58,165 nt of DNA, from positions 1-58,165 of the forward strand of contig NOWV01000303.1 of NCBI GenBank assembly GCA_003344405.1, given 5' to 3'. Position 1 is the first letter of the stretch, and the number at the start of each line of letters is the position of its first letter. The translations under genes and the position numbers were made by a program. Below, one piece after another: positions 19,301-30,600 of the stretch. Below the pieces are notes generated by a model. The model ran no database searches, was not told the origin of the DNA, and saw only the letters and a list, made by a program, of their open reading frames with translations. Source of the DNA: Trichoplax sp. H2 (Eukaryota > Placozoa > Uniplacotomia > Trichoplacea).

Positions 19301-22300
19301 GGAACCTAGGGAATAATACTATCTTAAACTTGATACAGTTATTAGTAGTAAACAAATCGGCAGTGAGTATTAACTACTTAATAAAGTATTGGTAGTCCTT
19401 AATGATCACTAGAATTTGAGAAGACAATCAGCTTACAAAGTATAAACATACGACAGTATAGTACTTATAAATCATGTAAGCCTTCCTTAAGCTCTTACGA
19501 CTATTTTTTAATTTTCGGCATATTTGAGTGCACGGCACTATTCAAATGAATCATATAGCGATAGTGCTACGGGTATTATCCATATAGACATAAAAATTCT
19601 TCAAAAGCTATCTATAAATTATTAGAACTCTATAACCAGAAACAGAATGCTTCAGAGATTTAATACTTTCATATCTCACTATTGATTTATAAACATTTCT
19701 CGACAGTGATCGAAATGAACAACAGTGCCACCAGTAATTTACTTAGATTAGTTACATGTATACGTGAAACTGAAGCCTTTGGAAAGGTAGATATGGTACT
19801 ACGAGATGTATCTTATTTAAAACCATTATGAAAACAGGTATCATTATGGAACTCTTCAGAAATACGTCTTCTGATAGGAAATTTTATGTGTAAGCTAACC
19901 GCGTTCACAATATTGTCCCAGGAATCCAGGCTTGCAACGACATCTGTAATTATGTCCATACGTAGGTTCGCATACCCCGTCATTTTTACAAGAATTGCTC
20001 CGGCAAACTCCTACATTTTAAGAAGCATAATTGAATATTCAGCAATATACAACACAAAATAGAGCCAACAGTAGCGTAATGAATTTATTAATGCTCAAAT
20101 TTAAGACTATTTTTCATAATTTTAAAACATTCGATATCTACTTAGAAGAACTGACGCTTGCAGCTGATAAGGTATAAATTAGAGTATCTAGAATCAGCTT
20201 CTAATTTACGTCTTTATTAAAATTGGTATCTTTGATGGGGTAGTGAAAGTTGAGAAAATTAAAGAATAATATTGATGTGAATATCAATTTTTCAAGAACT
20301 GAAACCTAGTGATTATTAAGATTCTACGAAGTAAATTAAACCGTATGAATTGGGAAATTGCCAGATATTTCATGCTTTTCATCACTGATATATTAGAAAT
20401 CTCATGATAGTGATCAAAGAAGAAACTGCCTGTATGGTATTCTCCTGTAACTGGTTACGCTATATCTCTATATCATAAAGCATTGAGAGCTACGTATTAT
20501 GAAATTCTTCAAGATTACTTCTACTTGTAAATAAACTAACTATTTTCACAATGGGTTCCGTAGAATCCTCGCCTACAACTGCATCTATAGTTGCTTCCAT
20601 ATGTAGGTTCGCAGTTTCCTCCATTCTTGCAACTAGTTGTCTGGCAAACTTCTGCATTATAGATACCAAATAAAATTTTATATTCAATAATAAACAAAAT
20701 TAAAAATTTTATGATAGCGATCGAAATAAAAACTGCCAGTATGGTATTCTTCGGTAACTGCTTAGGCTATGCCTCTGTATCATAATGCATTAAAGCTTCA
20801 GCATCATACGATTTTGCAATATTATATCTAATAGAATTTGTATATAAACTAACTATTTTCACAATGAGTTCCGTAGAATCCTCGGCTGCAAATGCATCTA
20901 TAGTTCTTTCCATATGTAGGCTGGCAATTTCCTCCATTCTTGCAAGTATTCATCTGGCAGACTTCTACATTACCGACATCAAATAAAGTGTTACATCATA
21001 ACAAAAACTAGGAAGCAATATCGGTATGAGCATCACTAATTTATTAGGGACGCAAATTGATGTTGAATGTTTAATCGTTCCGAAATATTTGATAGCTACT
21101 TAAAACTACTGCGCTTTGTTAGTTCTATTACCGAATAAAGACATGCCAAAATAGTGCAATGCCTTGTCCTATAATTTATAATTTTAATTTTATTATCAAT
21201 ATTTGCTAAATTTGAGTGACTAGAGATAGTCAATTATACAATAATAATTCAGGCATCCTTTCAGCAAACTCTAAAATCAGCCTTTAGCCGAGATTGTAAA
21301 ACTATAAGAAGTGCTAATAAATATAACACTATTTGTTGCATATTTTTGCTGATACATTATTTGAAATCTCCAGAAAGTGGCCAAAGTGAAAACTAACAAT
21401 GTTCTTTTTAGGTTGATTAATGTAAATCAAAGCCATTATATTATGTAATTAGCGCAATCACGGAACTTTAGTAATATATCTGCATTCATACAGAGATAAA
21501 TCATTTTTCTAAATGCCCTACAACTACATCATCGATGACATCCTCCACCAACTAACCATTTTCACAAAATTTTCCATAATATCCAAACCGGCAGCTACAT
21601 CTATATTGAGCTCCTTGTAGGGGTTCACATTTTCCGTTGTTCCTGCATGAATTGGCTTTACAAGTCTCTTCATTAAGAATAATACAGATGATGTATTATA
21701 ATCGGTAAAATTTGGATACAGTACCGGTAAAACGCCAAATGTTATAGTCATAGCAAGCAAAAATTGGTAATGGAATTATAATCTTTCTAAAAATTTTAAT
21801 GTTTATAATCAATGGCTATTTTTAGGTAGTTGTTGACATAAGCGAGAGAACAGCTCTTGTTATAACTGTTACTCTTCAATGCTGGATCTATTTAACTGAT
21901 AGGATTGAATAAAATCATCTCTATAAAGGAAAATAATAGTATAGAATATTATCTAATAAACCTACGATTCTGGCAGTTTTCACCATAGTATCCGCTTCTA
22001 CAATTGCATTGATAGCCAGATCCCGAAAACTGACATTGACCACCATTTTGACAAGGGTTGGATTGGCAACCTCGGTCTATAAAAGTGGCAATGAAGTTTG
22101 ACTATATAATAAAAGAATTTATACAAGAAAATAAAGCTTTAAGAGAATTCTTAAATTTTGCTATCTGGTCTAACAAGATTGGCAATATTTTCCATGAAAC
22201 CCTTCTTTACAGTGGCAGTGGTATCCTTCAGCTCGAAGTTGGCATTGGCCATTTGCACATGGATTTGGATTGCAATATTCTTGTACGTATAAAGAGAAAG

Positions 22301-25300
22301 GAAGTGTTAACATGTGATATATATGTAGCTTAGCAGTGGACATCTAAATTTTAATTCGAATGCTACTACTTTACGCTAAATTGTAATAAAATAATCTGTG
22401 TAGTAGCTTTCCGATAATCCAACTTGATCTTGTCGTAAAAAAGTCGGTTATAACAAAATTGCTACCCTTATCTATTATCCATATAACTTTTCATCTATAA
22501 CTTTGGAATAACTTAATAGAATTTATCCTAAACAAAATGCTATCGTATCCTATTGAAGTCTTATCCGTTTATGATATATGCAACTCGGATGCTGAATATC
22601 CATGGATAGTAGTTGTTATAACTTGCCCAGGTTGATTAAGTAAATCCCACATAGTAAGTAATTAACATTCAAGTGGAAAAGTTATAAACGGCTATAGCAA
22701 AAGTCTCTAATTCTTCAAAGGGAGGCGTGATTGAAGAATTAAGAGTAGCTATAGTACTATAAGATACTACTTTAACTTTAAATTGCATTATAAGATTACC
22801 ACCACTATAATTTGGCATGAATTATATTCATAACTGTTCTTAAAAATTTTATGCTTAGAATCGAATCATGATCTGAAAGTACAATATAAAAAATAGCCAA
22901 GCAGAATCCAATGAACCAGAACAGTACTCGAGATCTATATTAACAAATAAATATGATCTTAAAATACCTTGACTACAATTTCTGCCATAGTATCCAGACT
23001 TGCAATCGCAGCGATAATCTGTTCCTTGTTCGATACATTTGCCATTTAGGCAAGGATTCCATTTACAATGATACTCTATAAGAATATAGAGAAAACCAAT
23101 TTATCAATAGCATTGAATATATAGTTCAAGTAACTTTCGCACAGCATCATTAATGACTTCTAATATCAACTACATGAGCTTCAGCTGCTGATAGTGTTTA
23201 GTAAGGTCGCTATGGTATTTCTTAGAAGTCAAATTAACGCTTAAGTTTAACCTTTTACGAGCGATAAAATCGACGATGATATTACTTAAAGTATAGATTA
23301 TCTCACCACTCTAAATGTAGTCCAAAGGTTCATTAGGTATGTAAAAGTGTTATAATAGCTAACTCACATACCGTATTGACAGTATTCGCCATAATATCCT
23401 TCTGTACAATTGCACATATAACTGTTTTTATTAGCAACACAAACTCCATTCTTGCATTTATTGTTGTTGCAGTGATCTAAAATGATAAAGAAGAAGATTT
23501 CAGATATCTAAAAAGATAATTCTAATTTAAGTAATGGAAATCGCTTTAAGTTTCTAAACCCTTTAAAAGATCGTAAACTTACTTAATTGACAGTATTTGC
23601 CGTAATATTCTTTATTTTAAGTGTATGTTTAGCTATCTTTATTTACTATACCAATTTTATTCAAGCACGTATTACTTAAGTAAGGATTTAAAAGTACAAT
23701 AATAGGGATATCGTAATGTTTATATAACTATTTTGATTCTAATACTACAAATTTTTTTGTGTTTATAATCATGTAAGAGATATTCAACATACCGATATCA
23801 AATTGACAAAATTCACCACTATATCCTTTATTGCAATCACATATGTAACCATTTTGATTTGCAATGCAGCGCCCATGCATACACTTGTGCCCAAAACAAT
23901 GATCTAAATATAAATGAAGCATTTAGTATATCATCAAAAATCCTGCGGTAAATTGCATCAATGAAGCTTTTTTAAGGCAGCTGACATTTATTAAAGTTGA
24001 ATTTGCAATTAGCCAATATTAGATTTAAGCAAACACTCATATATTTATTAGCTCTCTTAAGACCATATTAAAGGATTCACTTAATTAGAACGGTACTACC
24101 ATAAGCCATTAACGGTTTTACAGAAAGACTAAAGATGGAATTTACTACTACTATAAAATGAATTACTAATTATATTTATTCATGTACAAGATAACACCAG
24201 TTATTATGTCATACTCGCGGTGTAAATGTTGGTTTACTGATGTAGTTTGCTCATTTCTATACAAATTATTATTATATTTCAATATAAATATCATCTCCGA
24301 TTACGGACAATCCAAACAATAGTATGATCATTTACTAAAATCTTTCTTGATTTATATGAAGATTACCGTCCACAAATTGTACTTATCGGCCGCCAATTAT
24401 TCTTACCTGTTTCTATTTTACTGCAATAATCCAAGAAGCAAGCTGATAATGGATCAAGTTTATATGAAATAGTGTTGGAACAGCCTCTAATTTTTGTGAC
24501 CACTTCGAATGAACAGTGGGAGAGCCCGAAATGGAAGCAAAGTCTTCCTATCTTAAAACTACTCTTGGCTGTCCATTAAAAATTGAGTGCAATTGCAATG
24601 AAATTAAATAATATACAGTTAGGATAGATATTATTTAAATTTATCAAGAATTTTTCCAGCATTCTTTAAATCAATTTAGTGCATAAAGTTTCGTATAAAC
24701 TGACTAATATTCATAATTTTAGATGCAACAACACCTTAAAAGGCTACACGGACTGATAGTTATAGATTTTAGTAAAATATGACAATGGCTTGTAAATTAA
24801 AAATAATTGTTCTCTTCAATTTGGATGTACCGCGGTTGATAATTTTAAGTGGTGACAAATCTCTATCGACAGTTACTTACTATATTGAGTAACGTTAATC
24901 CATCTAGCAATGGTTGTACATCTAGGGTGTTGGCTACTTTGATACCACTTGATTAAATTTTGACTCGACTGAGCGGTATATCGGCAAAGCTTTTTCATTT
25001 TGCTTAGTCTATAAGCATCAACTTCTGTTGTTAAAGAATCCTTAAATCTAGTTCCGCTAGCAGCACATGGATCTATCAATCATGATTGCAAGAAAGGTAT
25101 TTAAATGCCAATTATAGGAATCCACTGCCAGGGTATGTTACGAATCAAGTGTAATTTTAATAACAAAATAAGCTAAAATCGAAATAAATCTGGGCTTTTC
25201 AAGTCAAATAAAAATTAATGATATTATTAACATACCGTTGCATGTATGATTATCGCTATCAAGTTCCTGGCCAGATGGACAACTACAGTGATAGCCATGA

Positions 25301-27623
25301 GCGATACTATGGCAGGTACCCTGACATCCACCTTTATTATGCCCACAACCATTGGTATCTTATTTAAAATTAGAAAGTGGTGGCAATATGAAAAGTAAAT
25401 CGAAAATGAACCTAAAATACAATAGTTAACAGCCCATTTGATAAAGATAAAAAATATATATATATAAAATCGATATAAAAATAATTAATTCATAAGCTAA
25501 TTTAGGTAGTGTATGATGATGTGATGATCAGAATGCGCTGCTTTTGATACTTCTTTATATAGTTCAGCAAGGGTGAGCAGAAATATACCTTGTTGACACA
25601 ATTTTCCTTCAAATCCTGGGCGGCAATCACAGCTAAATCCATTGGAAGTTCGTCGACATGTCCCATGTAAGCAGGGATTAGGTTTACAGTAGTCTAGATG
25701 ACAGAGATTATTCCTTAATAGCGCTGTCAAATATTGGGTGTTTAACAGTAGTCTTGCATATGCATGCAATGTAGACAGCAGTTGGAGAGATACTGAATTT
25801 TATCAGAATTTTAGATATTCAAACGTGTCAATAGCAAATAATTTTAGTTGGTATCTGGTTAAAATATCATAATAGACTGAATTAATCGCTATTCAATATG
25901 TAAAAAATTACAGTACTTTAGTCAGTCAAATCTATTCTATTTCTAATAATTAGTTACAGTCGGCAATAAACTTCAATACATTAAAAACAAGCATTAGACT
26001 TAAAGCTAAATTTGTGAAGTATCCAAAGATCAGTCAGAAATTGATATGTTGTCTTTAATAGGAATAGATGAGAGGTAAAGATAAATTCCGCGTACTAACC
26101 ATATTGATCTGAACAGTAGCGAAGAGAGCAAGTCGGTGGTGGAGGCAACTGATATATATAATGACCGCCACAATTCTTGATGTGAATAGTCTTTCTCCAG
26201 CGACAAGAATTTGAGTGCGATGAAAAGCAAACAGTACCATTGATGATGCCTTGACGAACTGAAAGAAGTATCGAAATGAGTCGACTAAATTTTATAGAAT
26301 CAGACTGATGCAGTAGCTCCTTGCAACAATTAGAAATTCAATACTGCGAAAATAAAAAAAATTGTTTTAAAGAGAATGATTAATTAATGTACATTATAAG
26401 AACATAGAGAGCTGAAAGTTTCATAGCAAAATACGCTATGATACGGTACATAGCAAAGGAAATAGCCTTCAATACGACGCATTATAATCTAGCTTAAAGA
26501 GCATTTTATCGATGATCATGTACCGAGAAGGATGTATTTCTTACAGCTATATTCAATGTGTGCCATTTTTCAGAAAAGAGTTTTACTACCTGTAGGATGA
26601 GCTGTTGCAAGCCACCCAGGTGAGCTTGCTCCACAATGAAACATACCGACTGGAGTAGTGGGCATCATTTGACTAAATTTGCCTCCATTAAATCGATACC
26701 ACTTAGAAGAATTCTGCTCTAGTAATTCTCGGTCACAATACGAAGTCCTAACTAAATTTTGAACTCTTCTAGACTCATCCTTAACGTTTATGTAAGATAT
26801 ACACGGATCTAAGACGTAACAGCTGAGATGTTAATTAAAATACGCAATTGAGAATCAATCATTTTAGTAATAAAATCATACAGATTATTTGAAATGAGAG
26901 ACAGTTACAACCTATACATGTTTGACCATCTGGTAATAATACGTAATCCTTATGACACGAGCAACGGTAGCTGCCAAAGGTATTCGTGCATTTAGACGCG
27001 CAGTTTGATATTTTTAGATCGCATTCATCAATGTCTACGGACAAATTATATAATTTTTCAATTTAAAAACTATGAATTTGGGTCTCGATATAATGTACCA
27101 TATTACAGTATTATTTATGGTCAAATAGAACGAAAAAATTGATCTATTGCATACATTATTTTTTGTTTTACCTTGATCACAATTAACTCCAGTATAGCCT
27201 TTCTTACATAAACATTGATAGTTGAAGCCATTGGCTCGGCAAACTCCATGACCACATGGAGTACTTCGGCATGGATTAATTGCTGTAATCAATTAGCGTT
27301 TACGTCATATTTTAGTTTTTATGCCACCATGTATTTTCATATAGTCTAATGTATTGAACTATAAGGTCACGATTGATCTTTAATTGCTTGCTTTGTATTG
27401 CCATGAGTTGACTTAATAGTAATAACATCAGTGACTGATCGGCGCTACGAAACTCGAATCGGCAACCGACTTTGCGTGTAATAAATTATTGATTAAAAAA
27501 GTAGATTTTTACCGTTTTCACAATTTCGACCAGTATATCCAGCTGTACAGGTACAACTATATCCTTGACTAGTATGAGTACAGACACCACCATTAGCACA
27601 AGGATTTTTTGAAACGCAAATGG
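16246..27623 (-). CDS. Gene B: secreted D8C/EGF-repeat protein (multi-exon, 5' end incomplete)
   Basis: Twenty-two intact exons give about 905 codons: EGF, EGF, calcium-type EGF, D8C, EGF, calcium-type EGF, D8C', twelve EGF units and a short cysteine-rich C-terminal exon with a stop. Compared with genes C and D it has lost the exon encoding the ITG-type EGF between 25589 and 25358, and one array exon is decayed (23583-23703). All joins are phase 1, so both losses keep the frame. No transmembrane segment or GPI-like tail is evident; secretion is inferred. The most 5' exon begins in phase 1, so the true start is upstream. An in-frame ATG exists in the presumed intron before 27623, but the leader it would give is only weakly hydrophobic. 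Confidence 0.85.
16775..16882 (-). CDS. Gene B exon: last EGF
   Basis: It starts GVCQPDSCYNGATC and ends QGYFGARCQYG. CYNGATC fits the O-fucose consensus. It corresponds to the last EGF of gene C, 32741-32848. Confidence 0.9.
17543..17665 (-). CDS. Gene B exon: EGF array unit 11, enlarged
   Basis: It starts DACQPNRCQNNGIC and ends SGFYGGHCEG. Extra residues between cysteines 3 and 4 (SVSHVRGNTIYYRC) make it 41 residues. The donor is GTAAGT. Confidence 0.9.
17666..19136. other. Long gene B intron, no other feature
   Basis: This 1.47 kb between two EGF exons has no EGF remnant, repeat or open frame that I could recognise. Confidence 0.6.
19137..19253 (-). CDS. Gene B exon: EGF array unit 10, enlarged
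   Basis: It starts GVCDSNPCKNSGKC and ends RGYYGRHCEK. QHE after cysteine 5 lengthens that loop, making 39 residues. The donor is GTTTGT. Confidence 0.87.
19900..20010 (-). CDS. Gene B exon: EGF array unit 9
   Basis: It starts GVCRSNSCKNDGVC and ends PGFLGQYCERG. CKNDGVC lacks the Ser/Thr needed for O-fucose. Confidence 0.9.
20541..20651 (-). CDS. Gene B exon: EGF array unit 8
   Basis: It starts EVCQTTSCKNGGNC and ends RGFYGTHCEN. The last third is the same as unit 7 at the protein level. Confidence 0.91.
20854..20964 (-). CDS. Gene B exon: EGF array unit 7
   Basis: It starts EVCQMNTCKNGGNC and ends RGFYGTHCEN. With the next unit it forms a recent tandem duplicate that includes intron sequence. 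Confidence 0.91.
21557..21667 (-). CDS. Gene B exon: EGF array unit 6 (37-residue class)
   Basis: It starts ETCKANSCRNNGKC and ends FGYYGKFCENG. From here the array uses 37-residue units with one extra residue after cysteine 3. The donor is GTTAGT. Confidence 0.9.
21966..22070 (-). CDS. Gene B exon: EGF array unit 5
   Basis: It reads GCQSNPCQNGGQC to SGYYGENCQN. Two acceptors are possible: AG at 22071-22072 (used here) or AG six bases upstream, which adds two residues (start DRGC). It corresponds to gene C 37883-37993. Confidence 0.85.
22175..22279 (-). CDS. Gene B exon: EGF array unit 4
   Basis: It starts EYCNPNPCANGQC and ends EGFHGKYCQS. It corresponds to gene C 38092-38196, with the same GTTAGA donor. 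Confidence 0.9.
22968..23075 (-). CDS. Gene B exon: EGF array unit 3
   Basis: It starts EYHCKWNPCLNGKC and ends SGYYGRNCSQG. It corresponds to gene C 39113-39220; both have one extra residue before the first cysteine. Confidence 0.88.
23372..23476 (-). CDS. Gene B exon: EGF array unit 2
   Basis: It starts DHCNNNKCKNGVC and ends EGYYGEYCQYG. It matches gene C 39901-40005 most closely, including the GTATGT donor. Confidence 0.9.
23583..23703 (-). pseudogene. Gene B: decayed EGF exon
   Basis: On the minus strand EYYGKYCQL followed by a good GTAAGT donor is clear, and CLNKIGIVNKDS can be aligned upstream, but at least three stop codons interrupt the frame and the AG acceptor is lost (CCCTATTATTGT). 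Since flanking exons join in phase 1, skipping it keeps the reading frame. Confidence 0.8.
23793..23903 (-). CDS. Gene B exon: EGF array unit 1, apparent fusion of two ancestral units
   Basis: It starts DHCFGHKCMHGRC, like gene C 40570-40674, but ends GEFCQFDIG with a two-residue extension and donor region like gene C 40346-40456. This suggests unequal recombination between neighbouring exons. Confidence 0.88.
24407..24568 (-). CDS. Gene B exon: divergent D8C' domain, second half
   Basis: It contains FKIGRLCFHFGLSHCSFEVV, KIRGCSNTISYKLDPLSACF and [10 protein letters not shown]. Five cysteines are present. The acceptor is CAG|CC and the donor GTAAGA. Confidence 0.88.
24881..25072 (-). CDS. 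Gene B exon: divergent D8C' domain, first half
   Basis: It starts DPCAASGTRFKDSLTTEV, contains LSKMKKLC and KWYQSSQHPRC, and ends ARWINVTQY. Three cysteines match those of the copies in A, C and D. NVT is a sequon. Confidence 0.88.
25236..25358 (-). CDS. Gene B exon: EGF of calcium type with a changed ligand
   Basis: It starts DTNGCGHNKGGC where the paralogues have DINECW; the Glu expected to bind calcium is Gly. The rest (CHSIAHGYHCSCPSGQEL) is conserved. Six cysteines are intact. Confidence 0.9.
25589..25693 (-). CDS. Gene B exon: EGF after D8C
   Basis: It starts [13 protein letters not shown] and ends PGFEGKLCQQG. In genes A, C and D the next exon downstream is an ITG-type EGF; here the 230-base intron leads directly to the calcium-type EGF. 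Confidence 0.9.
26100..26258 (-). CDS. Gene B exon: D8C domain, second half
   Basis: It reads [50 protein letters not shown]. The five cysteines complete the domain. The sequon NGT precedes the first cysteine. The donor is GTTAGT. Confidence 0.94.
26590..26808 (-). CDS. Gene B exon: D8C domain, first half
   Basis: It starts DPCISYINVKDESRR, then CDRELLEQNSSKWYRFNGG, SQMMPTTPVGMFHCGASSP and GWLATAHPTG. Three cysteines are present. The sequon NSS sits at the place of NFT in genes A and D. Confidence 0.93.
26912..27034 (-). CDS. Gene B exon: calcium-binding-type EGF
   Basis: It starts DIDECDLKISNC, contains CTNTFGSYRCSC and ends PDGQTCIG. The donor GTTGTA is non-consensus beyond GT; no better one keeps the exon at the 123 bases shared by all four genes. 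Confidence 0.9.
27172..27282 (-). CDS. Gene B exon: EGF (AINPC type)
   Basis: It starts AINPCRSTPCGHGVC and ends KGYTGVNCDQG. CRSTPC fits the O-glucose consensus. The donor is GTAAAA. Confidence 0.92.
27513..27623 (-). CDS. Gene B exon: first visible EGF
   Basis: It reads ICVSKNPCANGGVC and ends AGYTGRNCENG, 37 residues. It follows the acceptor TTTCTAG|CC. Its equivalents are 12131-12238 and 44257-44364. No D8C exon was found upstream of it. Confidence 0.85.
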
Positions 27624-30600
27624 CTAGAAATGAATGCAAGAGGTGTTTAGATTTATAGTACATTATAATATGCAAGACTTGGATAATATCCAATCATTTT
27701 AATATTATCGATCTTAGTTCTTATTCAATATCCAATAATTCTGATATATGCTTAATAGATTGCACTTTGCCAGTCTTGATTGAACTGTAGAATACAAATT
27801 GTTAGATATAAAATATATACTACGACATCATACCTGAAGCTTTCGATAAAATTACCAGCAATGCCATTATCTAACAGAAAGAGATATTAGGGCTAAGATA
27901 TTTAGAACACTACTAATATGCTTAATAGTAGTTACTATCTTCTCAAGCCTTTTATCTGCAATTGAGTTCTTGCAGTTATACCGATTATCAGAATATTACC
28001 AATATTTAAACGAGTAGGTATTAATGTAATTATCCCAAATCTTATCTCTTAGCTCACCCAGAAATGAAAAAGAATGCCATGAAACATCCTTGTTCGCATT
28101 GCCATATTTTTCAGTGGAGCAGTTGACTAGCTAAATTACTATTAGCCTTGTAATAGCACGAGTCGATTCCAAAAAATCATCTATGCAGTAAAGTTTTCAA
28201 AGCAAATGCTGTACTTTTGCAGTGTATTATAAAATTTATGTATTCTGATCATTATTAAAAAATGTATAATCTAAACATTTGCTCATTTTTTCCATGCCTA
28301 AGAGTAAACAATAAACTCCTTGCATCACGAGGATTAAATATGTTCATATTTATTAATTAATTATTGCAGCGATTGGAAAACAACTCATAGACATTTTAAA
28401 TCCGAAATTAGTGACTTTGAATGTATATTACCTAGAAGTTAATTATTTAGTACTATAATTTATCACCACAGTTCTGTAGTATTATAGTATCTGGTGTTTG
28501 TATATTTTGGTACGATTCGATATTAATTACCCATACTGTGATATAATGAAATTGGCTAGATTACAGATGTACAAGTAAAGTGTTTTCAAAAAGGGCTACC
28601 GTTGGATTACGTATGATTGAATTATTGTGATGACTAATACTGACTCAAAAAATGTTTTTTCCATCGATCAATCATACTCACACATTAGATACAGTATGTT
28701 CGATATAATTAATTTCCGAGAAATGAACTGAAAGTATCTTATCGATATTGTATTGTTGGACCCAACTGTAAATAAACATTTGCTATAATTCCTTAGATAA
28801 TTTTCTCTTTAGGGAGGCCAATACAATTGAGAAGATACATGTTAGAGTACACATTTTTAGATATTGCTGGAGGTATTTGTTTGTGAAATCAATAGCCGGA
28901 AGTATTATAATTCTGGAATGGCATTTCCCTCGCATATCTATTTACAGTTACGCATCATTGTACATTGCATTTTTGTAAACTAAGGGCGGTCTAAGGTCCA
29001 TATTTTCAGGAGCCCAGGAAAATAAAAGTAATTACAATTACCCTCATTAAAAAAAATACCGATATCGGATAAATAGGGAAAACAATTACTCATTACATCA
29101 TCCTACCATTTAGTTCTCTCAGTAAACAAGTATTAGTACGAAAGCTATTTTACCATTAAAGTGTTAAAATTGAGTATATCATTTGAAAATGCAATCTGTC
29201 GTCAATAATAACGAAGACAATGTTTAAGATGTTGATTATACCAATATTTTTCTCAATGCTTAAGTTTTCATATCTCTACAGTAAATACGCTTATAATAAT
29301 GAAAACTGTTTTGCCTTCAAGTTTCTCCCTTCTCAATAAGAACGTCAATTTATCAACAATACACTGATTTGGTTAATATTAGCATTAATTAACTCCAATT
29401 TTCGCATCAGATTTATTTCAAAGTATTTTTAACATAAGTTCACAATGACAAGGCGTTAATTGATCTACACAAGTAATATCGATTCTGTCATGCCTAGAAT
29501 TAATAAAATCCAGTAATTAATTACAATTATCAAAAAAATCGTTACGCTGCTTATACTCATGCATATAGTAGTTTATTATCGAATTAATACGCTTATTGTA
29601 TAAAAAATGGATCATTACTTTCTGCTTCATGTAGTATTGCTTTACTTAAGCAAAATATATTTGAGAAGGTTTTTTAGCTTGCTACAATTCTCTATTAAAA
29701 TTAAATCTAAGATTTTAAAATTCTAATATGATCTAATCATAGCATTTATAAATATATTTGATCTTGTGTAAGAAGCATATTTTAAAATTTTTACTATCAA
29801 CTTACTAATCATAATTCCAATATATGTTAATATAGTCCTCATAAATTCACTGAAAAATCGTTTTATACCACTAGAGTTTTACCTTATATACCTCCTTCAA
29901 CATCTACTTCGTAAATCGTAATCAGTATCAGTGTTCATTTACTAATTGGTATAGAGTAGAGTTATATTTCGATAAACGTAAAAAGCATAGGCTATAAAAA
30001 AGGAAGGTGGATCATCTAAAACACTATCATTTATTCCATAGATAACATCGTCCATATTAATTTGTCTTCATGATTCTTTATGCTGTACATCACGAATATC
30101 GCGTCTAGTCGTTGTTTAATTTCCATGTGTTATATGTCAAAGTAATGATTTCATTGATGTTAATCTATGCTATTTTGATGATAGTTATATATAATATGTG
30201 TGTAATGCATCGTCCTAATATAGATATTGATAAACTATTAGTCACGTGTTAAAAGTTATCCAGTTCATCTTAACCAGGGTCGATTTCTGTTTTTTAACAG
30301 TATTAGATTAATACGTTTACTATAGGATGTAAGCTTATGCTATATGATTTTGTATGGAAATGATTGCTTGTAAAAGTAATCGAAGTCTGTTTATCCCGTT
30401 TATCTTAACCGTTTTCGACTGATTATATGAGAGATGAAAATTGAATGCACTCTCACGGACAGACGGAACAATAAACGTAGTTTTAAAACTACTCTCTCGG
30501 TTGTGAGGGTTTATTGCATATCATAAGGATTTACTTAACTAACTCAGATTAAGAGTTAGAGGTCGCGAACCTATAGCAATAGTAAAAGACTATTACTCGG

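Larger units (their letters stand above)
20390..20975. repeat. Tandem duplication of an EGF exon with its intron, gene B
   Basis: Two units of about 310 bases share exon sequence and intron text such as aactgccagtatggtattct and tatcataatgcatt in slightly altered form. One unit carries exon 20541-20651, the other 20854-20964. Confidence 0.7.

Noticed and set aside
27624-27693. In-frame ATG upstream of the first gene B EGF as a translation start with signal peptide
   Set aside because: The leader is only weakly hydrophobic and the sequence before 27623 has a good AG acceptor that fits the phase-1 pattern of all other exons.
30478-30500. Palindrome around tagttttaaaacta as a regulatory site
   Set aside because: Short AT-rich palindromes are expected by chance in DNA of this composition.
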